A DNA stretch of 64,000 nucleotides from Flavisolibacter tropicus (GCF_001644645.1 NZ_CP011390.1:5225501-5289500); one strand, 5' to 3'. Positions 10,894 through 21,347 are shown, counted from the stretch's first letter. Numbers and translations: made by a program. Notes: generated by a model from the sequence alone, not told the origin.

Positions 10894-11841
10894 ATGTCGA
10901 CATTTACAATAGCTATACATGGCGGTGCTGGTACCATTTTGAAAGAAGATATGACGCCGGAGTTGGAAAAGGCGTACATGGATGCACTTAACGATGCTTT
11001 GGAGGCGGGGTATGGAGTTTTGCAAAGAGGGGGAAGTGCCGTAAATGCTGTGAAAGCTGCTTGTATTTTGTTAGAAGACAATGTCTTGTTTAATGCGGGT
11101 AGGGGCTCTGTTTTTACTAAACAGGGATTGCAGGAAATGGATGCTGCCATTATGGATGGCGCCAATTTAGATGCAGGAGCAGTTGCCGGTGTACGTAATG
11201 TGCGTAATCCTATTGCATTGGCCATTGAAGTAATGCAGCATAGTAACCACGTTTTCTTAAGCGGGCAAGGAGCTAACGATTTTGCTTTACAACAGGGCAT
11301 TAAGCTTGAGGCGGATGATTATTTCTATTCACAGTTTCGGTATGATCAATGGAAAGCAGTGAAGGATACCGACGACTATGTGATGGATCATCAGCATGAG
11401 TCAAAGGATGAGTTGATACGTGATAAAAAGTTTGGTACCGTAGGAGCTGTTGCCTGTGATAGTAATGGAAATATTGCAGCGGCAACAAGTACTGGTGGTA
11501 TGACCAATAAGAAATGGGGACGTATTGGAGATAGTCCTCTTATTGGTGCTGGGACTTATGCTAATAACGCAACCTGCGCCATTAGTTGTACAGGGCATGG
11601 TGAGCTATTTATCCGCTCTGTAGCGGCCTATGATGTTAGTTGCCTGATGGAATACAAAGGCCTCAGCCTACAAGATGCTATGGACATAGTAGTGCGGGAT
11701 AAATTAGTAAAGATTGGTGGGGAAGGGGGGATGATTGGTGTAGATGCAAAGGGTAACTTTGCTATGCCCTTTAATAGTGCCGGTATGTATAGAGGCGCTA
11801 AAAGTAGTATGGGACGATTTGAAGTTTTGATTTATAAATAA
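10894..11841 (+). CDS. Isoaspartyl peptidase / plant-type L-asparaginase (Ntn hydrolase)
   Basis: 315 aa, an N-terminal-nucleophile hydrolase precursor that cleaves itself into alpha and beta chains. The N-terminal IAIHGGAGTI, GGSAVNAVKAACILLEDN and FNAGRGSVFT motifs are characteristic. Self-cleavage is expected before Thr182 in FGTVGAVACD, which then acts as nucleophile; GDSPLIGAGTYA and CTGHGE supply the substrate pocket. It hydrolyses isoaspartyl dipeptides and probably asparagine. There is no signal peptide, so it is cytoplasmic. It is separated from the upstream kinase by a terminator and 84 bp from ispD downstream. Confidence 0.95.
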   Translation: MSTFTIAIHGGAGTILKEDMTPELEKAYMDALNDALEAGYGVLQRGGSAVNAVKAACILLEDNVLFNAGRGSVFTKQGLQEMDAAIMDGANLDAGAVAGVRNVRNPIALAIEVMQHSNHVFLSGQGANDFALQQGIKLEADDYFYSQFRYDQWKAVKDTDDYVMDHQHESKDELIRDKKFGTVGAVACDSNGNIAAATSTGGMTNKKWGRIGDSPLIGAGTYANNATCAISCTGHGELFIRSVAAYDVSCLMEYKGLSLQDAMDIVVRDKLVKIGGEGGMIGVDAKGNFAMPFNSAGMYRGAKSSMGRFEVLIYK

Positions 11842-11925
11842 AGTTTTACAATAAACAAGAGAAATCTATTTAATTTTCATTGCTGGTAAATGCCAGACAA
11901 ATAAAGGCTAATTAATTAAAATGCT

Positions 11926-12612
11926 ATGAAGAAATATGCAATAATCGTTGCTGGTGGTGTTGGTACAAGAATGGAAAGTGCAACGCCTAAACAGTTTCTC
12001 CTTTTACATGATAAGCCAGTTCTATATTATACCATCAGAACTTTTTTGGAGGCATATGATGATTTGAAAATCATCCTAGTGCTTCCTGAAGATTATACAG
12101 ATATGGGGCGTGAGATTATTGATGCTTACTTTGATTATAACCGCATTCAAATTACAGCAGGTGGAGAAACCCGGTTTCATTCTGTGAAAAATGGTTTGCG
12201 GTTGTTAGATGAAGATGGGATTGTTTTTGTACATGATGGGGTACGTTGTTTGTTAACAACTGAACTTATTCACCGTTGTTATGAAAAAGCATTAGAAAAT
12301 GGAAGTGCCATTCCTGTGGTGCCAGTAAAAGATAGCGTACGCTTACTATCTGGCGAGAGTAATGAGGCGATAGAACGCAATAGGGTAGTTTTGGTTCAAA
12401 CTCCTCAAACTTTCCACAGTCGCATCTTATTACCTGCCTTTGAAATTGATTACAAAGAACGTTTTACCGATGAAGCATCTGTCGTGGAGTCCTTTGGATT
12501 AAAAATAGAACTGGTGGGAGGCGAGGAAAATAATATCAAAATCACTCGACCTATTGATTTAGTAGCGGCAGAAAGTTTACTCTCTATGGCACAATCACTT
12601 CATAATGATTAG
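11926..12612 (+). CDS. ispD: 2-C-methyl-D-erythritol 4-phosphate cytidylyltransferase
   Basis: 228 aa, the third step of the MEP isoprenoid pathway: CTP plus MEP gives CDP-ME. The CTP-binding loop AGGVGTRMESATPKQFL is at the N-terminus. Later come VFVHDGVRCL (the usual form is HDAARP, so this is slightly divergent), PVVPVKDSV, QTPQTF and FTDEASVVE, all in family order, ending with the NIKIT motif. Length is standard. The FkbM methyltransferase starts inside its last codons. Confidence 0.95.
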   Translation: MKKYAIIVAGGVGTRMESATPKQFLLLHDKPVLYYTIRTFLEAYDDLKIILVLPEDYTDMGREIIDAYFDYNRIQITAGGETRFHSVKNGLRLLDEDGIVFVHDGVRCLLTTELIHRCYEKALENGSAIPVVPVKDSVRLLSGESNEAIERNRVVLVQTPQTFHSRILLPAFEIDYKERFTDEASVVESFGLKIELVGGEENNIKITRPIDLVAAESLLSMAQSLHND

Positions 12613-13411
12613 TCGATTGAACCTAGCTGTTTCAAAGCTTTTGTTCTGTTATAAGATATCTTTAAACACATTAACATTTTTAAAGTTACTCTGGAATACA
12701 AAGCGGTTTTCATTGTTTCCAAATCAGTCGTATTTAATTAGTGAAATACCAACTTCTTATGAGCTAAAGTTGAATGGTTTTGTGCGTGAGTTATACTTGC
12801 GTACTTATGCTGGGGATATTGCAATACTTTATGAGATTTTTTGGCAAAAAGCATATGATAGATTTACAATTAATTATGCCTCTTTAGAAACAATTGTTGA
12901 TCTAGGCGCAAATGTTGGATTAGCAAGTTTGTTTTTTAAATCCGTTTCTCCTCAAGCCAGCATCTTAGCAGTAGAGCCCGAAAGTAAAAACTTTGAGGTT
13001 CTTCAAAAGAACTTGAAAAAGATAATTAACTCTGAAAATATAATTGCCATAAAAGCTGCGGTGAACTATGTTGATGGTCCTTTAGCGTTGAAAAGAGAGC
13101 GCTTTGCATTTAATACCAAAATTGATAGTTCATTTAAAGGGGAAACTATTGAAGGTATTTCTTTAAATACGCTTTTTAACAGATATAATCTTCGTAAGGT
13201 CGATTTACTTAAAATAGATGTAGAGGGGTTTGAACATCAGATTTTTAGCGCAAATTTAGATTGGATAGATAAGGTTGAAAATATTATTATTGAAGTACAT
13301 TCAGAAAAAGATTATCGTACCTGCATTGATACACTTACTCAAAAGGGATTTACTATTAAGCCTCTAAAACAAAATATTGAACAGGAAAATATTTACTGGG
13401 CATCTAGATAG
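12605..13411 (+). CDS. FkbM-family SAM-dependent methyltransferase
   Basis: 268 aa. The Rossmann SAM-binding motif VDLGANVGLASLFF lies near residue 98, followed by the acidic ribose-binding segment ILAVEPESKNFEVL and the FkbM signature LLKIDVEGFEHQIF. Family members O-methylate sugars or small metabolites; the substrate here is unknown. The ATG at 12605 overlaps the end of ispD by 8 bp, suggesting translational coupling, although no functional link to isoprenoid synthesis is known. The sequence is clearly more AT-rich than ispD. A terminator overlaps its stop codon. Confidence 0.88.
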   Translation: MISRLNLAVSKLLFCYKISLNTLTFLKLLWNTKRFSLFPNQSYLISEIPTSYELKLNGFVRELYLRTYAGDIAILYEIFWQKAYDRFTINYASLETIVDLGANVGLASLFFKSVSPQASILAVEPESKNFEVLQKNLKKIINSENIIAIKAAVNYVDGPLALKRERFAFNTKIDSSFKGETIEGISLNTLFNRYNLRKVDLLKIDVEGFEHQIFSANLDWIDKVENIIIEVHSEKDYRTCIDTLTQKGFTIKPLKQNIEQENIYWASR

Positions 13412-13436
13412 GTTTACATTTATCTAGATGCTTTCT
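13400..13436 (+). terminator. Terminator overlapping the FkbM stop codon
   Basis: 11-bp perfect stem (13400-13410 with 13421-13431), 10-nt loop, followed by TTTCTT. The left arm includes part of the TAG stop. Confidence 0.75.
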
Positions 13437-13483
13437 TATCAATTAAGAACCCAATTTTTATATAAATGTGGGACCAGCTCATT

Positions 13484-14416
13484 TTATTTTTTTAACCACC
13501 TGATAGGTTTAGGCAAACTGTTTCTTCTGATATGTAAATATTCTATAGGGTAAGATCCAAATTGAAGATCAAAAAAAGCAATGCCTGGTAAATCGGAGCC
13601 TTCAAACCGAAAGATCTTTTGTGAGCCGGCAACATTTTGAATAGCAGCATCGGTAAGTGCATAAAAGGCGCCGATGCTCTTTCCTTTTTCAGTACTTCCT
13701 CCGAGGATAGAATAAACAAATCTTTTGTCGGTATAGAGCAAATAAAAGCCAAGAACCTCATTACTCTTGGTGTGGGCCATATATGTTTGGGAGTTGTTTT
13801 TGCTAAAGTTGTTTATTGTCTTTTTAAGGTTTGTATAAACGCTATCGGGAATAATTCTATTCTTTTTTTCATACTCGTTAATGTAATGATCTATAACATC
13901 ATTTGCAGAAACCCCTTTTGTGATAATTATTCCTTCTTCTTTTGCCTTTGCTAATTTTCTTTTTGCTAATCGACTATAGCCTTGATAGAGTTTATCATAA
14001 GTATCTAACTTCAAAAAGATATTTTTTCTCTGTCTCAGTTCTAAGTGTTGGTGGTTGTTATAATTACAGACCTTATTCCTTTCATTGAGATCTAAATCCC
14101 AGTAAAGAAATTTGGCGGGAATAGCATTCAGAAATTGCCCGACTATTTCTTTCGAAACAATATTACCAAATACTCCTAGCGTATTTACAAAGTAGGGCTG
14201 GTATAAATAGTAAATGAAGTACTTCCGTCTCCAAGGCAAAGGCATTACCGCTTTGTAGTCATCCAATATCAGGGCATCCCAATTGTCGCACATGGCATCC
14301 AGGTAAAAAGAATAGCCATAGATCAAACCATTATCCGCATTGTCTATACATGCATCCCAGCGAGTACGATCAATTTCATGCTGTCGTAGGTATTGTATGT
14401 TACCTGAAGTTGGCAT
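13484..14416 (-). CDS. FemAB/GNAT-like acyltransferase protein
   Basis: 310 aa, cytoplasmic. The N-terminal pattern (a Trp-Asp containing stretch, then GYSFYLDAMCDNWDALI and MPLPWRRK) and a second half containing a lysine/arginine-rich helix followed by YMAHTKSNEVLGFYLLY resemble the double-GNAT fold of FemAB-type aminoacyl or acyltransferases common in Bacteroidota. Substrate unknown. Its ATG overlaps the TAA of the upstream M1 peptidase gene as TAATG, so it is probably translated by coupling from that message. It is the last gene of the minus-strand run. Confidence 0.65.
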   Translation of the reverse strand: MPTSGNIQYLRQHEIDRTRWDACIDNADNGLIYGYSFYLDAMCDNWDALILDDYKAVMPLPWRRKYFIYYLYQPYFVNTLGVFGNIVSKEIVGQFLNAIPAKFLYWDLDLNERNKVCNYNNHQHLELRQRKNIFLKLDTYDKLYQGYSRLAKRKLAKAKEEGIIITKGVSANDVIDHYINEYEKKNRIIPDSVYTNLKKTINNFSKNNSQTYMAHTKSNEVLGFYLLYTDKRFVYSILGGSTEKGKSIGAFYALTDAAIQNVAGSQKIFRFEGSDLPGIAFFDLQFGSYPIEYLHIRRNSLPKPIRWLKK

Positions 14417-17265
14417 TAGAGACCCAATTGTTGAGTTAATTTTTTGACATCATTATAATGCAGGTTAATGCTAAATGTCATGGTTTTGAAAAAACGATTA
14501 TTCGGGTACATGGACTTTGTATAATCACTGAATACCTGACTATAAATGATTGGGAAGTATAGATTGATTGTTTCTTTAAATAAAGGTACATGCAGCCCAA
14601 TATCAAATAAGAATCGATCTGTGTCAGCTTCTGGTTCCCACGCTTCTGCATATGTTCCAATGTCTGCAAAGACGTGCAATGGAATTTTAATAGGCAATAT
14701 TGACAGCGGATTAAACTTAGAGGGTATGGATGTATTTAGATTAATAGCAGCTAACCAATTACTGGTTTTCCCAACTTTGTTGGATAAAAGGTCCGTCTTT
14801 ATTTTAAACCCACCATCTCTTATCATGAGTTGTTGGCTGGCCAATCCTTCAAAGCGGTTGCGACCAATAAAGTAATCACTGTAGGTGTAATCTTCTTCAC
14901 CGTTTGGACCTGAAAGATTCAGGGCATAACGATCTATGTAATAGCCGTAAGGATAGGTTTTATTTTCATTATAAAAGAACTTTCCTGCAAATACACGTAC
15001 ATCCAGACCACCTTCTTTGTAATTAAAGAAGTAGTTTCCTTCTAAGGCTAGTCTTACAAAGTTTTGTGATGCCTGTGCTGTGAAGTTGGCCGCATAGGGA
15101 TATAGGGCTCTGGTATTTTCAATACCTAGTTTCAGTTGGTGAATGGTTAAGTGAAGATGCTCCTTGTTAACAACATCTACTAAAGTAGTATCTCCATTCT
15201 CGAAAATGGAATCAGTTGAAAGGCGCAAAGGCTGCTCGTTGATCAAGTAAGATTTCCATTGCAAATACTTTCTTGAAGTAGATTGTAGCGACTTCTCTTT
15301 GAAGGTGAGCTCAAAGCCTGGAACTACTTTACTAAAACCAAATACGTGCCGTGTGTTTGTGTTATCGGTAAAATCATTATTAGAAAACTTTGATGCATTA
15401 ACAAAGACCTCTGCTTTTTGAAATCCTTTTTCTGGATAAATAGCATAACTGATCTTTCCAATTCCGTTTAATGAATTTGCTCCTGTACTATATAGGGGAA
15501 CTAAAAGATACTGTAATGAAGATGGGGGCAGCTTATAGTTAGTAAAGACACCACCAATCATGATTTTATCATAGACATTAAAACCTAGTGCTGGAGAGAT
15601 CAATAGTGTATTCTTGGTCGGTGTTTCCATATAAGCCTTAATACTTTTGGGAAGGAATGGCGTTACAATACTAAACTTACCACCATCCTTTTGCGGTATG
15701 TTGCCTTTTGTATACAAAAGAGGAAATACTTCTGTTGTATCTGCTTTTAAGTATTGAGCCAAACTTGCTTTAAAATCTGCTGGCTGTGGATGTTTAAACT
15801 GCCATTGCTGATAATAATGCTGCATGGCATTTTGGAAAGTAGCTGGACCTAACTTCTTTTCAACCAGTTGTAGCCATTCACTCGTTTTGTAATAAGAAAC
15901 TAGCTGGTAGTTTTCTGCCGTCATTTTATCGGCAGGGGTAACTATAGGTTGATCGTGATGTGTCTTGACTAGTGTTTGTAATAAAAGATTTTCTCCTGTA
16001 GGATTAGTGCCATATTTCTGTTGAGCATACTTTCTATCATAAAATGTGTTCACACCTTCATCCATCCATGGGTTCTGACGTTCATTGCTAGCCAATATGC
16101 CATAAAACCAATTATGTCCAATTTCATGCGCTAGTGTGATGTCTAAATCCTTTTCTGTAGCTGAAGGCGAAATAATAGTAATGGTAGGATATTCCATACC
16201 GCCTCCAAAACTTTCTGGCCCCTGTACGGCGCTCAATGTAGCATATGGATATTCGCCTACTTCGACGGAATAAAAGCGCAGTGCGTCTTTTGCTAAGGCT
16301 ACACTGTTCTCCCAATCAGCTTTATTGGCAGAGGTATAAAAACTATGCACATTAACTATTTTGCCTGAAGCAAGTTGACATGTATCACTATTGACTATAA
16401 AATCTTTATTAGCAAACCATGCGAAGTCGTGCACATTATTTTGTAAGAATTGTAATGTTTTGGTAGCAGCGTTTGCTATAGGTGTGGATGTATTTTGAGG
16501 GGATTTTTGCTTTGCTGACTTACTAACTGGTTTCTTTGCTAATGTTGAAGCACTCTTTGTGGGTTTGGGTGCTTCTTTAAATTGTTTAGTCTTTAACCAT
16601 TCTTTTTCTTCTTCATTTTGTAATATACCAGTAGCTGCCACTACATACTCTTGAGGTACAGTGATACGTACGTTATAATTACCAAACTCGCTATAGAATT
16701 CTCCCTGATCTAAATAAGGCATAGGGTGCCAACCATTATGGTCATAAACCGCAGGCTTTGGGTGCCATTGGGTGACTTGGAAGGTTTGTTTGTCATAGCC
16801 ACCACGTGAATAATTATAAGGCAGCTTTACATGGAAAGGTGTGGTGATTACAGTTTGCTGCCCAGGTAATAATGGAGTTGGTAGCACAAGTTTTATGATA
16901 TCAATATGCTCTGGATGATCTTCAATTTTAGAAGAAACGCCATTGACTTTAAAATCCAGTTGGTTGATATAGCCTCGCTGTTCTTTATCTGCAAAGTAAA
17001 ATTCCGTATTACCATTTTGCAGGTGCTGATTGCTAAATGCCGTGCGATCTGTTTTATAGGCATTCGGCCAAATATGGAACCATATATAGGTAAGCGTATC
17101 TGGCGAATTATTATAGTAGGTTAGCTTTTCAAAGCCTTGTAATGTCTTGGTCTGATCATTTAGGGAAACTTCAATAGTGTAATCTACTTTCTGCTGCCAA
17201 TATTGGGCTTTAGAAATGCTACAAAGAAAACATAGAAGTACAAAGGTGTAGGCGGCTCTTTTCAC
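14416..17265 (-). CDS. M1-family metallopeptidase fused to a probable outer-membrane barrel
   Basis: About 949 aa. The N-terminal half is an aminopeptidase-N-like (gluzincin) domain: HEIGHNWFYG with a downstream Glu in WMDEG forms the zinc site, and GGMEYPTI is the exopeptidase GxMEN-like motif. A Lys/Ser/Thr/Pro-rich linker sits near residues 225-270. The C-terminal ~400 residues are alternating polar/aromatic strands ending MTFSINLHYND, resembling an outer-membrane beta-barrel. The open frame starts at 17295, but that ATG lies inside the terminator hairpin of the upstream gene. The GTG at 17265 gives MKRAAYTFVLLCFLCSISKA, a clean signal peptide matching the paralogue upstream (MKRLFSF), and is preferred. 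Confidence 0.85.
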   Translation of the reverse strand: MKRAAYTFVLLCFLCSISKAQYWQQKVDYTIEVSLNDQTKTLQGFEKLTYYNNSPDTLTYIWFHIWPNAYKTDRTAFSNQHLQNGNTEFYFADKEQRGYINQLDFKVNGVSSKIEDHPEHIDIIKLVLPTPLLPGQQTVITTPFHVKLPYNYSRGGYDKQTFQVTQWHPKPAVYDHNGWHPMPYLDQGEFYSEFGNYNVRITVPQEYVVAATGILQNEEEKEWLKTKQFKEAPKPTKSASTLAKKPVSKSAKQKSPQNTSTPIANAATKTLQFLQNNVHDFAWFANKDFIVNSDTCQLASGKIVNVHSFYTSANKADWENSVALAKDALRFYSVEVGEYPYATLSAVQGPESFGGGMEYPTITIISPSATEKDLDITLAHEIGHNWFYGILASNERQNPWMDEGVNTFYDRKYAQQKYGTNPTGENLLLQTLVKTHHDQPIVTPADKMTAENYQLVSYYKTSEWLQLVEKKLGPATFQNAMQHYYQQWQFKHPQPADFKASLAQYLKADTTEVFPLLYTKGNIPQKDGGKFSIVTPFLPKSIKAYMETPTKNTLLISPALGFNVYDKIMIGGVFTNYKLPPSSLQYLLVPLYSTGANSLNGIGKISYAIYPEKGFQKAEVFVNASKFSNNDFTDNTNTRHVFGFSKVVPGFELTFKEKSLQSTSRKYLQWKSYLINEQPLRLSTDSIFENGDTTLVDVVNKEHLHLTIHQLKLGIENTRALYPYAANFTAQASQNFVRLALEGNYFFNYKEGGLDVRVFAGKFFYNENKTYPYGYYIDRYALNLSGPNGEEDYTYSDYFIGRNRFEGLASQQLMIRDGGFKIKTDLLSNKVGKTSNWLAAINLNTSIPSKFNPLSILPIKIPLHVFADIGTYAEAWEPEADTDRFLFDIGLHVPLFKETINLYFPIIYSQVFSDYTKSMYPNNRFFKTMTFSINLHYNDVKKLTQQLGL

Positions 17266-17278
17266 GCGACTAATGTAT

Positions 17279-17306
17279 AAAAAAAGCACCGACAATGCCG
17301 GTGCTT
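17279..17306 (-). terminator. Terminator between the two M1 peptidase genes (minus strand)
   Basis: Eight-bp GC-rich stem (17284-17291 with 17299-17306) followed, on the minus strand, by seven T. It ends the upstream M1 gene and overlaps the apparent ATG of the downstream one. Confidence 0.85.
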
Positions 17307-17328
17307 CTCTTACTTGTTTTATGGACTA

Positions 17329-18900
17329 TTATAAGTTACCCTTCTTTTTGAGCGCTGCAAAAAAGGAAGTTAAATCCTGACCAATGGCTTTTTCTAATGA
17401 AAGTTTCAAATCTTCAGGATAAGGATGTTTGAACTTCCAGTCGTTGAAGTAGGTCTGCATGCCTTTATCTACCTTCTCTTTACCGTACTGTTGTTCTAGT
17501 AAATGAAGCCAAACAGCTGTCTTTAAATAGGTAATAAGGCCATATTCCTCCTTGCTTTTAAAATCACCAGCAGGAATGTCTATTGCTTCTTCCATGGGAA
17601 TTTGAGTTTGTGCTGCATAGTAAAGAATATCCTGGTATTCATTTACAGGCTTTTGCTTAATCTCGTTTGGTACGCTATTACCAAAAACAGAGTTGAACTT
17701 ATATAGTTCAGCTTCATAGCGGAATTGGTAATAAGTGTTCAATCCTTCATCCATCCAGGCATGTTCTCTTTCATTGGAAGCCAAAATACCATAGAACCAG
17801 TTATGGCCTACCTCATGTGCAATAACACCATCCAATTGCGGCTCATCGGCCTCAGGAGAAGTAATTAAGGTAATCATTGGGTATTCCATACCGCCAGACA
17901 TATCATTCTTGGGGCCTTCTACTGCAGCGGCAACGGGGTAGGGGTATTCTCCCAACCAGTTAGAATAGTGGCGGATAGCACTTTCTACATAGGAAGCGCC
18001 TTTTTCCCAGTTTTTATTGCCATCTGGGTGATGGTAGGCAAATGCATCGATGATTTTACCAGATGCCAGTTGCAAGGTATCATACTCTATTATAAAGTCT
18101 TTATCGGCAAATAGAGCAAAGTCGTGAACATTTTCAGCTATATAGCTAAGCGTTTTAGATTCTTTTGTATTTGTATACTTCTTATTGTTGGTGGTCGTAG
18201 CAGCGTTTTCTTTTCCTATTTTCTTATAGGTATCCAGTTCTGCTTTTGTTTGTAAAACACCGGTTGCACCTACTACATAGGAGCCGGGAACAGTGAAGTT
18301 TACTTTATAGGTGCCAAATTCACTGTAGAATTCGCCCTGATCCAGATAAGGGAAGGCGTGCCAGCCTTTACGGTCATAAACCGCTGGTTTGGGATACCAT
18401 TGGGTTATCATGTATGATTGTCCATCATGACCACTACGTGAATTGTACGTGGATAGTTTTACAAAGAAAGGAGTCGTTATTGTTATCTTTTGTCCCGGAG
18501 CTAAGGGGGTAGGTAACAGGACTTTTACAATATCAATATTCTTAGGGTCTGCTTCCGTTTTTGCGACTATATCATTGACTTTAAAGTTTAAACTATCAAT
18601 GTAGCCTTTGTCAGTTATAGCATCCCATCGCTTTTTACCATCGGACTCCCGGAAAAGTTGTTTGGCAAAAGCGGTACTATCATTTTTATAAGCGTTTGGC
18701 CATAAATGAAACCAAATGTATTCCAACTTATCCGGAGAGTTATTGGTGTATTCAATGGTTTCAAAGCCTTTGAGCGTATGAGCTTTGTCGTTTAAGTTAA
18801 CATCTATATTATAGTTTACCTGTTGTTGCCAATAGGGTGTTTGTTGTGCAAAAGAAGTTATTGCCATTAAAAGGGCTGCAAACGAAAAAAGTCTCTTCAT
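17329..18900 (-). CDS. M1-family metallopeptidase (secreted, short form)
   Basis: 523 aa with an N-terminal signal peptide (MKRLFSFAALLMAITSFAQ). It is a tandem paralogue of the following gene over the peptidase region: PYWQQQVNYN, GGMEYPMITL, and the zinc site HEVGHNWFYG plus Glu in WMDEGLNTYY. The protein stops shortly after the C-terminal helical segment shared by both copies and lacks the barrel-like extension. Probably a periplasmic or surface peptidase acting on peptides. Closely follows the sugar transferase gene (57 bp). Confidence 0.92.
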   Translation of the reverse strand: MKRLFSFAALLMAITSFAQQTPYWQQQVNYNIDVNLNDKAHTLKGFETIEYTNNSPDKLEYIWFHLWPNAYKNDSTAFAKQLFRESDGKKRWDAITDKGYIDSLNFKVNDIVAKTEADPKNIDIVKVLLPTPLAPGQKITITTPFFVKLSTYNSRSGHDGQSYMITQWYPKPAVYDRKGWHAFPYLDQGEFYSEFGTYKVNFTVPGSYVVGATGVLQTKAELDTYKKIGKENAATTTNNKKYTNTKESKTLSYIAENVHDFALFADKDFIIEYDTLQLASGKIIDAFAYHHPDGNKNWEKGASYVESAIRHYSNWLGEYPYPVAAAVEGPKNDMSGGMEYPMITLITSPEADEPQLDGVIAHEVGHNWFYGILASNEREHAWMDEGLNTYYQFRYEAELYKFNSVFGNSVPNEIKQKPVNEYQDILYYAAQTQIPMEEAIDIPAGDFKSKEEYGLITYLKTAVWLHLLEQQYGKEKVDKGMQTYFNDWKFKHPYPEDLKLSLEKAIGQDLTSFFAALKKKGNL

Positions 18901-18957
18901 ACGAATCTGTTCTTCCTATAAAGAACGGCTTTTTTTCTTTAACAGCTTGTGAAGGCT

Positions 18958-20370
18958 TTACTTACCTTTTCCCAAAAAAATGATGCGTAGGGTGTGTAAT
19001 AAGATCTTAAAATCCAAGGCTAAGGAGATGTTTTCAATATAAATCAGGTCTAAGCGACTACGCTCAATCATTTCCTTTACATTTTCAGCATAGCCAAACT
19101 GTACCATACCCCACGATGTAAGTCCTGGTTTTACTTTCAAAAGGTATTTATAATAGGGGAATTGCTGAGTGATTTGATCGATGTAGAACTGGCGCTCTGG
19201 CCGGGGGCCAACCAGGGACATATCTCCTTTAAGGATATTCCATAGCTGGGGAAGTTCATCGAGCCGCCATTTACGCATGATGCGTCCCCAACGAGTAATG
19301 CGATTATCTTGGTGAGAAGAAAGCATCGGACCATTAGGCTCTGCGTCTACCACCATAGAACGGAACTTATACATGGTGAACGGCTTTCCTTTTAAACCTA
19401 CACGCTGCTGAGTAAATATAATTGGACCTTTAGAGGACAGGCGTACACGTAAGGCAATAAACAGGTAAAGCGGAAAGAGAAGAAACATGCCAGTTATTGC
19501 TATTACTATATCTAATAAGCGTTTAATATTTTGCTGCCAGTCGGGCATTAGTCCGGTGTGTAAATCAATCAAGGCAGTTCCAAGTATATTACCAGGTTTT
19601 ACAGAGCCTGAAAGAATATCTAGCGTATCGGGTTGCGCTTTTATCGTAACATCTTTTTCACTAAGTCTTTCAATTAGTTCTGTAAATACATTTTCATTTT
19701 TTGAGGCTGCTACTACTACACATTTAACCTGGTGTGACAGAATAACTTGTTCCAACTGATTTAACTCGCCAATTTTTGGAAGTGCAACTGTGAGTTGTTG
19801 TTGTTCAGATGTGGGTATATATCCGATTATTGTAAACCCTTCTTCTTTAAGCTGCTCTTTTGTAGACAGGTATAGCTGTTCTACATCCACATTTGAACCT
19901 GTAATAATTGCGTTAAACTGAACGACTCCTTTAGCCAATTGTTTCTTTGTCTGGTTTAAAAAGAAAAGCCTAGCAGAAAAGATTACAAACAGGTGTATGC
20001 TCAATAAAGACAAAAAAGCTTTGGGATAATAGGAGCTGCTGTCTGAAGTATCGTCTAGTAATAGGAGGAAAAACAAAAACATACTGCCGATACAGCAGCA
20101 CACTAAAGTTTTAAAAAACTCCGCGAGTCTTGACTTGTGATACAAGGAATGATAACTGCCTACTAAGGCAAACATCACCAGCCAACCAAGAGGGATTAAA
20201 ATAATGCCCTGCCAAAAATGATCATCAGTAAATAAATAACCATTGCTATTGAACAATGGTTGGTCCAATAAATATTTGCGCCAGAAAAAGAACAAGCCCC
20301 AAGCTAATGCGCCAGCTGTATAATCCAATATAGCATACCAGGAGGTCGCAATAGGCTTTTTCAAGGGCAT
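18958..20370 (-). CDS. Undecaprenyl-phosphate sugar-1-phosphate transferase (WcaJ-like)
   Basis: 470 aa polyprenyl-phosphate sugar transferase that begins assembly of a surface polysaccharide repeat on the lipid carrier. Several hydrophobic segments lie in the N-terminal ~150 residues, followed by a CoA-binding-like Rossmann domain (about 150-270). The C-terminal bacterial sugar transferase domain has [14 protein letters not shown], the [20 protein letters not shown] signature and VKPGLTSWG. The specific sugar cannot be read. The oxidoreductase gene ends 2 bp before its start, indicating one transcript. Confidence 0.93.
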   Translation of the reverse strand: MPLKKPIATSWYAILDYTAGALAWGLFFFWRKYLLDQPLFNSNGYLFTDDHFWQGIILIPLGWLVMFALVGSYHSLYHKSRLAEFFKTLVCCCIGSMFLFFLLLLDDTSDSSSYYPKAFLSLLSIHLFVIFSARLFFLNQTKKQLAKGVVQFNAIITGSNVDVEQLYLSTKEQLKEEGFTIIGYIPTSEQQQLTVALPKIGELNQLEQVILSHQVKCVVVAASKNENVFTELIERLSEKDVTIKAQPDTLDILSGSVKPGNILGTALIDLHTGLMPDWQQNIKRLLDIVIAITGMFLLFPLYLFIALRVRLSSKGPIIFTQQRVGLKGKPFTMYKFRSMVVDAEPNGPMLSSHQDNRITRWGRIMRKWRLDELPQLWNILKGDMSLVGPRPERQFYIDQITQQFPYYKYLLKVKPGLTSWGMVQFGYAENVKEMIERSRLDLIYIENISLALDFKILLHTLRIIFLGKGK

Positions 20371-20372
20371 TA

Positions 20373-21347
20373 TTATTTTAAAGACAGGTTGTGATAGATC
20401 TTTTCTAAAATCTGATGGGCTACTTCCATAGCACGCAAACCATCAATTTCGTTAACAATTGGACGCGAATTGTTCTTAATTGCCTTAACAAACTCCATTA
20501 ATTCCATCTTAATCGCATTCACCTGCGGCACCTGTGGACTGGTGATTGCAATGGTGCGTACGCCGCTTGGCGTTTCAATATCAAATGCAAAAGCATTGGC
20601 ATCTTCAACACCTTTTAGCTTTATAATTTCGGTAGACTTGCTTAAAAAGTCAATGCCAATGTAGGCATCTTTTTGAAAGAGACGCATTTTGCGCATCTTC
20701 TTCATAGAGATGCGGCTGGACGTAAGATTGGCTACGCAGCCATTGTAAAATTCAATGCGTACGTTGGCAATGTCAGGCGTTTCAGTCATTACGGCTACGC
20801 CGCTAGCTGAAATATGTTTCACGTCGCTATTTACAATACTTAATACGGCATCGATATCGTGAATCATTAAATCCATGATAACGCTTACTTCAGTGCCACG
20901 TGGATTGAATTGAGCCAAGCGATGCACCTCAATAAACATTGGATGCAAGTCAAACTGATTAGCTGCTAAGAAAGCAGGGTTGAAACGTTCTACATGTCCT
21001 ACCTGTAGTTTAACATTGGATTCCTGTACCAATTTTACCAGTTGCTGGGCCTCTTCTACGGTATTGGCCATTGGCTTTTCCACAAATACATGTTTGCCTT
21101 TACGGATAGCCTTTTCGCAAATGGCAAAATGGAAAGGGGTAGGAGATACTACATCTATAGCGTCTACGGCGTTTATGAGTTCGTCTTCATTGTGAAAACG
21201 TTTAAGACTATAAGTGTTTTCAATTTCTTTTGCGGTTTCATCATTTGGATCAAAAAAGCCGATTAAGGTGGCTTCTTGTATCTCTAACCAATTGTTAATA
21301 TGAAATTTACCTAAATATCCTGCGCCAAAAAGGCCAACTTTCACCAT
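20373..21347 (-). CDS. Gfo/Idh/MocA-family NAD(P)-dependent oxidoreductase
   Basis: 324 aa. The N-terminal Rossmann nucleotide-binding motif is [22 protein letters not shown] carries the catalytic-site Lys, and [13 protein letters not shown] plus [13 protein letters not shown] contain the conserved His residues of the C-terminal alpha/beta domain. These enzymes oxidise or reduce sugars, often UDP-amino sugars. Its place as first gene before a polysaccharide-initiating transferase suggests nucleotide-sugar metabolism for the same glycan. The substrate is inferred only from context. Confidence 0.92.
   Translation of the reverse strand: MVKVGLFGAGYLGKFHINNWLEIQEATLIGFFDPNDETAKEIENTYSLKRFHNEDELINAVDAIDVVSPTPFHFAICEKAIRKGKHVFVEKPMANTVEEAQQLVKLVQESNVKLQVGHVERFNPAFLAANQFDLHPMFIEVHRLAQFNPRGTEVSVIMDLMIHDIDAVLSIVNSDVKHISASGVAVMTETPDIANVRIEFYNGCVANLTSSRISMKKMRKMRLFQKDAYIGIDFLSKSTEIIKLKGVEDANAFAFDIETPSGVRTIAITSPQVPQVNAIKMELMEFVKAIKNNSRPIVNEIDGLRAMEVAHQILEKIYHNLSLK

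Noticed and set aside
13637..13954. 105-codon plus-strand frame
   Set aside because: Antisense shadow of the FemAB/GNAT-like gene.
18908..18937. Hairpin followed by T-run on the plus strand between two minus-strand genes
   Set aside because: No plus-strand transcript is expected there and the minus-strand orientation lacks a T-run after the stem.
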